64,000 bases of DNA from Streptomyces sp. NBC_00536 (GTDB lineage Bacteria; Actinomycetota; Actinomycetes; Streptomycetales; Streptomycetaceae), in NCBI RefSeq assembly GCF_036346295.1, contig NZ_CP107819.1:4526001-4590000 (forward strand), given 5' to 3'. Under the pieces are notes generated by a model. It was given only the letters and a program-made list of their open reading frames with translations, made no database searches and was not told the origin of the DNA. Every line of letters starts with the position of its first letter. Position 1 is the stretch's first letter. The translations under genes and the position numbers were made by a program. Positions 34,624 to 42,202 of the stretch are shown piece by piece.

Positions 34624-36717
34624 TTAGGCCAGGGCCGCCGGCAGGGCGGACGTGTGCAGGGCCGTCAGGCCGGAGACGGCTCGGGTCAGGCAGACGTACA
34701 GCCGACGCAGCCCGGTCCGTTCGTCCGGCTCGCCGTCCACGATGGCCGACGGCTCGTCCAGCACGACGTAGTCGTACTCCAGACCCTTGGCCAGCGATGC
34801 GGGCACCAGCGTCAGCCGGGACTCGGCCGTGGTCTCCTCACCCGGCGCCAGATACGGCAGCCCCGCCGCCAGCAGGGCTTCCCCCAGCCCCCCGACCCGC
34901 GCGTCGGCCGCGATCAGCCCGATCGACCCCTCGTGCGCGAGCGCCTGACGGCAGGCCGCGACGACCGCCCCCGTCAGCTCGTCGGCGGCCGGGACGGCCC
35001 GTACGTCCAGCGACCCCGGCGTCTCACGCACCGAGGACACCGCGGCCAGCCCCGGCGAGATCTCCGGCAGCAGCCGCGACGCGTACGCGATCACCTCGCG
35101 CGGCACGCGGAAACCGGCCGTCAGCTCCTCCAGCACCGCCTCCGGCTTGCCCAGGTGCCCCAGCGCCTCGGCCCAGCTCCGCGTGGCCCACGGAGTGGTC
35201 CCCTGGGCCAGGTCGCCCAGTACCGTCGCCGAGCCCGTCGTGCAGCGCCGCCCCACCGCCCGGTACTGCATCGGCGACAGGTCCTGCGCCTCGTCGAGGA
35301 CGACGTGGCCGAGCGAGTGCGTGCGCTCCACCAGGTCGTTCGCCTCGTCGATGAGGACGAGGTCGGCCGGGGACCACTTGGCGGCCTTCACGCTGCGGAA
35401 CGGCTTCGGCCACAGCAGCAGCTTCTGCTCGTCCTCGGTGAGGATCCCCTCGGCGTGCTCCGCGAGGAACTCCGGGTCGGCCAGCAGCCGCAGCACCAGC
35501 TTCGCCGGGTCCACCGGCGGCCACATCTGCTTGACGGCCGCCTTGACGGCGGGGTTGCGGGCCACGGCGTCCTGGACGCGGTCGTCGGGGGCCTCGCCCG
35601 CCTGCTCCATCCGTACGAGCACGGTGTGCGCGATGCGCTGCGGGAGCGCGTCGTGGGCGGCGCCGTAGCGGATGTCGCGGTTCTGCAGCTCTTCGACGAT
35701 CTCGGCGAGTTCGTACGCCGGGACCCGCCAGCGCCGCGATCCGCGGACCACCATCAGCGGCTCGGTCGGCAGCGTGACGTGTGACCGTACGGCCCGGCGC
35801 AGCACCTCCGCCATCCGGGCGTCGCCCTTGACCACGGCGGTCTCGGCCTGGTCGACGGCCCGGATCTCGGCCACGCCCGGGCGGGCCACCAGGTCGTCGA
35901 CGGTCGCCTGCTTGACCTCCAGCTCGCCCAGGGCCGGGAGGACCTGCTCGATGTAGTGGAGGAAGGAACGGTTCGGCCCGATGACCAGGGTGCCGGTGCG
36001 GGCGAGCCGGTCGCGGTGCGCGTAGAGGAGGTAGGCGACGCGGTGCAGGCCGACGGCGGTCTTCCCGGTGCCGGGGCCGCCCTGGACGCATACCGATCCG
36101 CCGAGGCCGGAGCGGACGATCTCGTCCTGCTCGGGCTGGATCGTCGCGACGATGTCCCTCATCGGGCCGACGCGCGGGCGCTCGATCTCCTGCTGGAGGA
36201 GCTTGCTGACGGCGGACGCCTCGGCGGGGTCGGAGAGGTGCTCGTCCTCGTACGCCGTCAGCTCGCCGCCCGTGTAACCGAAGCGGCGGCGCAGCGCGAT
36301 GTCCTGCGGGTCGGTCTTGGAGGCCCGGTAGAAGGGCTGGGAGACGGGCGCGCGCCAGTCGATGACCATCGGGTCGCCGCCCGCGTCGTGGACGTGGCGG
36401 CGGCCGATGTAGAACTGCTCGCCCTCCGCGCCTTCGGCGACGGACGCGCCGGGCGCGTGCAGGTAGTTGAGGCGGCCGAAGAAGAGGGGGGTGTGGGCCA
36501 GGTCCGCGAGGGCCTTGATCCGGTCGTCGATCTGGGCCTGCAGGACGATGGCGTTGACCCAGTTCGCGGTGACGTCGCGGATGTCGAGGGATTCGACGTC
36601 CTCGCGCATGGCGCGCAGCGCGGAACGCGACGCGGCGAGGTGGGCCCGTTCCCGGGCGAGGGGATCGAGGGGATCGAGGGCGAGGGGATCGGCGGACACG
36701 GAACTGCCTGCGGACAC
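34624..36717 (-). CDS. helR: HelR-type RNA-polymerase-associated helicase (UvrD/HelD-like)
   Basis: A 697-residue superfamily-1 ATPase. The N-terminus is predicted helical (about 10-75, with REDVESLDIRDVTANW), then Walker A GGPGTGKTAVGLHRV near 205, Walker B/DEAQ in HVVLDEAQDLSPMQYR near 480, and motif VI-like RLYVCLTRAVSGL at the end. Size and order match HelR/HelD-like proteins, which bind RNA polymerase and can remove rifamycin-bound enzyme; HelR gives rifampicin tolerance in S. venezuelae. The GTG at 36717 is chosen because GGAGG lies exactly seven bases upstream; an open frame starting at 36825 lacks such a site. I did not find a clear rifamycin-associated element upstream. Confidence 0.82.
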   Translation of the reverse strand: MSAGSSVSADPLALDPLDPLARERAHLAASRSALRAMREDVESLDIRDVTANWVNAIVLQAQIDDRIKALADLAHTPLFFGRLNYLHAPGASVAEGAEGEQFYIGRRHVHDAGGDPMVIDWRAPVSQPFYRASKTDPQDIALRRRFGYTGGELTAYEDEHLSDPAEASAVSKLLQQEIERPRVGPMRDIVATIQPEQDEIVRSGLGGSVCVQGGPGTGKTAVGLHRVAYLLYAHRDRLARTGTLVIGPNRSFLHYIEQVLPALGELEVKQATVDDLVARPGVAEIRAVDQAETAVVKGDARMAEVLRRAVRSHVTLPTEPLMVVRGSRRWRVPAYELAEIVEELQNRDIRYGAAHDALPQRIAHTVLVRMEQAGEAPDDRVQDAVARNPAVKAAVKQMWPPVDPAKLVLRLLADPEFLAEHAEGILTEDEQKLLLWPKPFRSVKAAKWSPADLVLIDEANDLVERTHSLGHVVLDEAQDLSPMQYRAVGRRCTTGSATVLGDLAQGTTPWATRSWAEALGHLGKPEAVLEELTAGFRVPREVIAYASRLLPEISPGLAAVSSVRETPGSLDVRAVPAADELTGAVVAACRQALAHEGSIGLIAADARVGGLGEALLAAGLPYLAPGEETTAESRLTLVPASLAKGLEYDYVVLDEPSAIVDGEPDERTGLRRLYVCLTRAVSGLTALHTSALPAALA

Positions 36718-37023
36718 GGAACTGCCTCCAGCTGCTGATCTCTGTGATCGGACCGTCCGGTTTCCGAGCGGACGGCGGCTCTCCCCGGCGGCGTGGTGGA
36801 GCGACGGCGGGAGGGGAGGCGGCAAGAGCGGAGATTCTAGTCAGCGGGGCGGCGCGGCGCGAACCGTTTTCGACGCTGGTACCACCCGTGTCATACCGGA
36901 GAGTGTCAGACCTTGGGTAGGGGCCCTAGGGGTCGCCGTGCGCCGTGAGGAGGAGGTGGGAGGGTGTCAGGTTCCGCCCCGAGGGCGATGTGATTTCCGT
37001 GCGGGAAAAGCACCATTGGATAC

Positions 37024-37197
37024 ATGAGCACCGCAACCTTCACCCCGAGCCAGGGCCGCCGCCACACTCGCGGCGCCACCACCAAGCCTGTACACAAGAA
37101 CGGCCTGCTGCGGGCGGCGAAGATCTTCGCCGGTACCGCCGTGAGCGTGGTCCTCCTCGGCGAATACGCCGAGGACGCCGGCGTTATACGTCGCTGA
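37024..37197 (+). CDS. Small 57-residue protein, unknown
   Basis: A short open frame with clear GC bias at third positions. The N-terminal half is basic and hydrophilic (SQGRRHTRGATTKP); the second half has a hydrophobic amphipathic stretch (LLRAAKIFAGTAVSVVLLG) followed by EYAEDAGVIRR. It could be a small membrane-associated peptide. It sits between the divergent helR-like gene and the converging XPB gene. Evidence is codon bias and a plausible start only. Confidence 0.6.
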   Translation: MSTATFTPSQGRRHTRGATTKPVHKNGLLRAAKIFAGTAVSVVLLGEYAEDAGVIRR

Positions 37198-37237
37198 CGT
37201 CCCCGTAGTACTCCCCGGCGTACTCCCCGGCGTACGG

Positions 37238-38881
37238 TCAGTCGCCGGCCAGCAGCTCGTCGGCGTCCATGATCCGGTAGGCGTAGCCCTGTTCGGCGAG
37301 GAAGCGCTGGCGGTGGGCGGCGTAGTCCTGGTCGATCGTGTCCCGTGCCACCACCGAGTAGAAGCGGGCCTCGTGACCGTCCGCCTTCGGGCGCAGCACA
37401 CGGCCGAGGCGCTGTGCCTCCTCCTGGCGGGAGCCGAAGGTGCCCGACACCTGGATGGCGACCGTCGCCTCCGGGAGGTCGATCGAGAAGTTCGCGACCT
37501 TCGAGACGACCAGCACGCTGATCTCCCCCTCGCGGAACGCGTTGAACAGCTTCTCGCGCTGCGCGTTCGAGGTCTCGCCCTTGATGACCGGCGCGTCCAG
37601 GTGCTCACCCAGCTCGTCGAGCTGATCGATGTACTGCCCGATCACCAGCGTCTGCTCGCCCTTGTGCTTGCGCACCAACGCCTCGGTGACCTTCCGCTTC
37701 GTCGCGGTCGTCGCACAGAAGCGGTACTTCTCCTCCGTCTCGGCGGTCGCGTAGGCGAGCCGCTCGCTCTCGGTGAGATTGACCCGTACCTCGACACAGT
37801 CCGCCGGGGCGATGTAGCCCTGCGCCTCGATCTCCTTCCACGGCGCGTCGAACCGCTTGGGGCCGATCAGCGAGAAGACGTCCGACTCGCGGCCGTCCTC
37901 GCGCACCAGCGTCGCGGTCAGTCCGAGCCGCCGCCGGGCCTGCAGGTCCGCCGTGAACTTGAAGACGGGCGCGGGCAGCAGGTGCACCTCGTCGTAGACG
38001 ATCAGGCCCCAGTCCCGGGAGTCGAAGAGCTCCAGGTGCGGATAGATGCCCTTCCGCTTCGTCGTCAGGACCTGGTAGGTCGCGATCGTGACCGGGCGGA
38101 TCTCCTTGCGGGTGCCCGAGTACTCGCCGATCTCCTCCTCGGTGAGCGAGGTCCGCTTGATCAGCTCGTGCTTCCACTGCCGGGCCGAGACCGTGTTCGT
38201 GACCAGGATCAGCGTGGTCGCCTTGGCCTGCGCCATGGCCCCGGCGCCCACCAGCGTCTTGCCCGCGCCACAGGGCAGTACGACCACGCCCGAGCCGCCG
38301 TGCCAGAAACCCTCGACGGCCTGCTGCTGGTAGGGGCGCAGCGCCCAGCCGTCCTCGGCCAGCTCGATCGGGTGCGCCTCACCGTCGACGTACCCGGCGA
38401 GGTCCTCGGCGGGCCAGCCCAGCTTCAGCAGGGTCTGCTTGATCTGCCCGCGCTCGGAGGGGTGCACGGCGACCGTGTCGGCGTCGAGCCGCGCGCCGAC
38501 GAGCGGGGCGATCTTCTTGGACCGCAGGATCTCCTCCAGCACCGGCCGGTCGGTGCTGGTCAGCACCAGCCCGTGCACGGGGTGCTTGGTGAGGGTGAGC
38601 CGTCCGTAGCGGGCCATCGTCTCGGCGACGTCGACGAGCAGGGCGTGCGGCACCGGGTAGCGGGAGTACTCGACGAGCGCGTCCACGACCTGCTCGGCGT
38701 CGTGCCCGGCCGCCCGGGCGTTCCACAGTCCGAGCGGGGTGATCCGGTAGGTGTGGATGTGCTCGGGAGCCCGCTCCAGCTCGGCGAAGGGCGCGATGGC
38801 CCGCCGCGCGGCGGCGGACAGTTCGTGGTCGACCTCAAGCAGGAGGGTCTTGTCACTCTGGACGATCAGAGGCCCGTTCAA
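37238..38881 (-). CDS. DNA repair helicase XPB (bacterial ERCC3)
   Basis: A 547-residue superfamily-2 3'-5' DNA helicase. An N-terminal damage-recognition-like domain (1-165) precedes Walker A LPCGAGKTLVGAG near residue 205, the DEVH box in IVYDEVHLLPA near 295, an LTATLVREDGRE segment with the RED motif of XPB proteins, and a helicase C-domain ending in GRVLRPK. It matches the M. tuberculosis Rv0861c type. In mycobacteria the next gene encodes the XPB-N/WYL protein; here two other genes separate them. Confidence 0.95.
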   Translation of the reverse strand: MNGPLIVQSDKTLLLEVDHELSAAARRAIAPFAELERAPEHIHTYRITPLGLWNARAAGHDAEQVVDALVEYSRYPVPHALLVDVAETMARYGRLTLTKHPVHGLVLTSTDRPVLEEILRSKKIAPLVGARLDADTVAVHPSERGQIKQTLLKLGWPAEDLAGYVDGEAHPIELAEDGWALRPYQQQAVEGFWHGGSGVVVLPCGAGKTLVGAGAMAQAKATTLILVTNTVSARQWKHELIKRTSLTEEEIGEYSGTRKEIRPVTIATYQVLTTKRKGIYPHLELFDSRDWGLIVYDEVHLLPAPVFKFTADLQARRRLGLTATLVREDGRESDVFSLIGPKRFDAPWKEIEAQGYIAPADCVEVRVNLTESERLAYATAETEEKYRFCATTATKRKVTEALVRKHKGEQTLVIGQYIDQLDELGEHLDAPVIKGETSNAQREKLFNAFREGEISVLVVSKVANFSIDLPEATVAIQVSGTFGSRQEEAQRLGRVLRPKADGHEARFYSVVARDTIDQDYAAHRQRFLAEQGYAYRIMDADELLAGD

Positions 38882-38965
38882 GAGCGTCCCTTTCCGGCGG
38901 TGTGGCGGTCCGGGCGCGGACGGCCAAACCTCCAGTCTGCCGTATCGCCCGCCGGGTGTGGGGGT

Positions 38966-41443
38966 TCAGCGGGATCGCAGGTCCGCGGACATGCGGGTGG
39001 CGTGGGTGCGGGCTCGGGCCGCCTCGTCGGGGAAACCGGTCCGTTCGAAGGCGTCGGCGGCCTCGGCCATCACGGTCGGGGCCTCGGCGGAGCCGGGGGG
39101 ACCGGCGTCCCGCAGGGCCTCGGCGAGGAGGCGCAGGACCTGGGCCAGCTCCGGCAGGGGCGGCAGCGCCCGCAGTGCGCTGACCGCGCGGCGGTAGGCG
39201 GCGATGGATTCGGCGGGGCGTTGCGCCAGGCCGAGGGCCATCCCCGTGCACACGAGGGCATCGACGTGGGCGCGCGGGTCTCCCGCTTCCCACAGCAGCC
39301 GTGCGGCCTCCGCGAGGGCGGTGAGGGCCTCGTCGTGCCGTCCGGCCCGCATCAGGGACACCCCCAGGTTGATCAGGGCCCCGCCTTCCTGGTGCGGGTC
39401 GCCCAGTTCGCGGATGGCGGCGGCGACCGCCCTGTGCTCCGCCGTGCCGTCGCTGAGCCCGGCCTCGCGCAGTGCGGTGCCCAGGTTGCCGTCCGCCTTG
39501 GCCGCGCCGTGCGCGTCGTCGGCCTCGCGGAACAGGGTGGCCGCCCGCCGGAAGGTGGCGACGGCTTCCTCGTGGCGGCCCAGGTGTCGCAGTGCGTTCC
39601 CCAGGCTGTTGCAGTTGGCGGCCTTGACGCGGAGGTCGCCGCAGCGCCCGGCCGCCTCGATGCCCTGCATCAGGACCGGGACGGCTTCCTCGTGCCGGCC
39701 CGTTCCGGTGAGTGCCGAGCCCAGGTTGTTCAGCGCGTTCGCGAGGTCCGGGGCCTGTCCCACCTCACGGTGGAGGGCGACCGCCTCGTACAGGACGGGC
39801 ACGGCCTCCTCGGCGCGGCCCATCAAGGCCAGGGCGAGCCCGATGTTGTTGAGGGCTTCCGCCCGGCCGAGGGGGACGTCATGGTCTGTGCTGAGGCGCA
39901 GCGCCTCCTCGTGGTCCGCGATGGCCTCCTCGAAGCGTCTCAGCAGGATCAGCGCGCCGCCCCTTCCGCCGACCATGGCGATCCTGATCGGTGCGGGGAC
40001 CTGCTCCGGGGGGATGCTCAGGCAGCTGTCGCACACGGCGATCAGCACATCGGGCATGCGCCGCAGCGTCAGGTATTCGAGCAACAGGTTGCCCTGTGCC
40101 ATGGCGAAGACGTGGTTTCCCTGGGCCACCGCGAAGGGCACGGCGGCGGTGAGGGAGCCGGATTCCGCGTCGAGCCATTCGAGGGCGGCCCGCCGGTCCT
40201 CGAACCGGGGCGTCACGACCATCCCGGCAGTGAAGTGGCCGACCGCGTCCCAAGAGGTGGCCAGATAGTGCTTCAGCAGCCGCTGGACCGCGGCCGGGTG
40301 CTGGACGGCCGCGGTGTGGGTCTCGCCGAGGCCGGCGGCGTACAGGCGCATCAGGTCGTGCATGCGCCAGCGGCCGTAGGTCGTGCCCGCCTCGATGAGG
40401 TGGCCGCGGGCCAGGTCCTGGAGCAGCTCCTCCGTGTCGTAGGGGTCCCCGTCGGCGAGACGGGCCGCGGCCTCGGTGGACAGGTCGGGGCCCGGGTTCA
40501 GCGGCAGCAGCCGGAACAGCCGGGCCTGGCGGGGCCCCAGGTTCCGGTAGGACAGTTCGAAGGCGGCGCGCACGCCGAGATCGCCGCGGGAGAGCCGGTG
40601 CATGCGGCGCTGTCTGTCGGCGAGGGCCCCGGCCAGGTCGGCGAGCGGCCGGGCGGGCAGGTCCGCGAGCAGCGCGGCGACGATCCGCAGGGCCAGCGGC
40701 AGGTGTCCGCACAGCCGGGCGATCTCGGCGGCGGAGGCGGGGTCCTCGCGCACCCGCTGGTCCCCGGCACCGCGGGCCGCCTGCCCGGCGAGCCGGAGCA
40801 GCTCCACGGCGGATTCCGGTTCCAGCACGTCCAGGTCGTACAGCCGCGCGCCGAGGTCGGACAGGGTGTGCCGGGAGGTGATCAGGGCGGGGATCCGGGG
40901 GTCGCCGGGCAGCAGCGGGCCCGCCTGGCCGGAGCTGCTCGCGTTGTCGAGGACGACGAGGACGCGGCGGCCCTGGTCGGCGTAGCAGGCGAGCACCGAG
41001 CGGTAGAGGCGCTCGCGGTCCTGGAGGGTGTGCGGGATGTGCTCCCCGGGGACGGAGAGGGCGTACAGCAGGGAGGCCAGGGCGTCTTCGGGGTCGAGGC
41101 GCCGGTCGTCGTCGTAGCCGAAGAGGTCGACGTAGAGCACCCCGCCGGGGAACCACCCCTGCTTCAGGGCGTGGTGGGCGGTCTGCAGGGCCAGCTCGGT
41201 CTTGCCGACCCCGGCGAGCCCGGACACGGCGTGCGCCGGGAGCGTGGGCGCGCCGTCGGGCGTGGGCGGCGCGAGCGCGCCCGTCAGGGCCGCCATGACG
41301 TCCTCGCGGCCGGTGAAGGTGCCCGAGGCGGCGGGCATCCCGCTCAGCGCGGGGGTGATCTCCCGGGGCAGGGTCAGCGTGATGTGGGCGCCCTGCACCA
41401 CGGTGCTGAAGTAGATCCCGGCCGCGTCGTTGCGGACATCCAC
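38966..41443 (-). CDS. NB-ARC STAND ATPase with TPR repeats (NLR-like)
   Basis: An 825-residue NLR-like protein. It begins with a short motif around STVVQGAHITLTLP (about residues 12-26), followed by FTGRED (near 43). The NB-ARC domain follows: P-loop GLAGVGKTE near 75-83, Walker B VLVVLDNA near 165, GLPL-like GHLPLALRI near 252, and the MHD-type RMHDLMRLYAAG near 362. The C-terminal ~400 residues hold about ten TPRs (such as ALNNIGLALALMGRAEEAVPV). The GTG at 41443 is chosen because AGGGGGG lies just upstream; the frame extends further but that start is not supported. Such proteins are regulators or anti-phage sensors; no effector domain is fused. Confidence 0.85.
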   Translation of the reverse strand: MDVRNDAAGIYFSTVVQGAHITLTLPREITPALSGMPAASGTFTGREDVMAALTGALAPPTPDGAPTLPAHAVSGLAGVGKTELALQTAHHALKQGWFPGGVLYVDLFGYDDDRRLDPEDALASLLYALSVPGEHIPHTLQDRERLYRSVLACYADQGRRVLVVLDNASSSGQAGPLLPGDPRIPALITSRHTLSDLGARLYDLDVLEPESAVELLRLAGQAARGAGDQRVREDPASAAEIARLCGHLPLALRIVAALLADLPARPLADLAGALADRQRRMHRLSRGDLGVRAAFELSYRNLGPRQARLFRLLPLNPGPDLSTEAAARLADGDPYDTEELLQDLARGHLIEAGTTYGRWRMHDLMRLYAAGLGETHTAAVQHPAAVQRLLKHYLATSWDAVGHFTAGMVVTPRFEDRRAALEWLDAESGSLTAAVPFAVAQGNHVFAMAQGNLLLEYLTLRRMPDVLIAVCDSCLSIPPEQVPAPIRIAMVGGRGGALILLRRFEEAIADHEEALRLSTDHDVPLGRAEALNNIGLALALMGRAEEAVPVLYEAVALHREVGQAPDLANALNNLGSALTGTGRHEEAVPVLMQGIEAAGRCGDLRVKAANCNSLGNALRHLGRHEEAVATFRRAATLFREADDAHGAAKADGNLGTALREAGLSDGTAEHRAVAAAIRELGDPHQEGGALINLGVSLMRAGRHDEALTALAEAARLLWEAGDPRAHVDALVCTGMALGLAQRPAESIAAYRRAVSALRALPPLPELAQVLRLLAEALRDAGPPGSAEAPTVMAEAADAFERTGFPDEAARARTHATRMSADLRSR

Positions 41444-41497
41444 CCGAACCCCCCTGGCTGCGGCGGCAGTTGGGCCACCGTACAAGGGGGAGGCGGC

Positions 41498-42112
41498 CTA
41501 GGTGCCCAGATGTGGCAGTGGGCCCGCCGGATAGGGGGTTTCGGCGGGGAGCAGGGCGTGGGCCGCCGCGTCGTCCCCGGCGCGGACCAGGGCGTGGATC
41601 TCCCGGGCCAGCGGGGTGACGTCGCGGATGGACACCGTCCACTCGTCGGCGTACGCCCGGGACGCGGGCCCGGACAGGCCCAGTTGGAGCGAGCGGTACG
41701 GCAGGGCCTTCAGGCGGAGGTCCCGCTCGGGATCCCACTGGACGCGGGCCGGGGCGGCGCGCAGCGCGTGCCGCCAGGCGGTGTGGTCGGAGTGGACGCC
41801 GGACTTGTAGTGCGACAGGCAGGCGTGGCGCAGCGCGTGGTCGAAACCGGCGCGGGTGATCTCGACGGCGAGCACCGTCTCCTGGCCCTCCTTGGTGGCC
41901 CAGCCGCAGCGGTACATCATCCACAGGAACGACGGCTTGATCCACGTCATCCGCTCCCGCTTCCAGGCGGGCGGGAAGCGGCCGTCGCGGGCGGCCGGGG
42001 GGCCCAGGTGCGGGCCGTAGGCCTGGTAGACGGTGATGGTGTCGGCGGTGTGGGCCGCGCGGATCCGGCGGGACGGCTCCGGGGAGGGTTCCGGGGATGG
42101 TTCTCGGGACAT
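41498..42112 (-). CDS. DUF4291 protein
   Basis: A 204-residue soluble protein with the DUF4291 pattern: ITVYQAYGP, RERMTWIKPSFLWMMYRCGWA, VLAVEITRAGFDHAL and WDPERDLRL. DUF4291 folds have been likened to ADP-ribosyltransferase-like or nucleic-acid-related enzymes, but no function is proven. ATG 42112 gives a short PEPS-rich N-terminal tail before the domain. It lies 54 bases upstream of the NB-ARC gene on the same strand, so both may be one transcription unit. Confidence 0.85.
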   Translation of the reverse strand: MSREPSPEPSPEPSRRIRAAHTADTITVYQAYGPHLGPPAARDGRFPPAWKRERMTWIKPSFLWMMYRCGWATKEGQETVLAVEITRAGFDHALRHACLSHYKSGVHSDHTAWRHALRAAPARVQWDPERDLRLKALPYRSLQLGLSGPASRAYADEWTVSIRDVTPLAREIHALVRAGDDAAAHALLPAETPYPAGPLPHLGT

Positions 42113-42202
42113 GCCCTCAGGATCGCCGTTCGCCGGGCGGCGCGGCGAACGGTTTTCGCCGCCCTCGCGCTGTCCGCCCGCGTGCTGTCCGCCCACGCGC
42201 TG

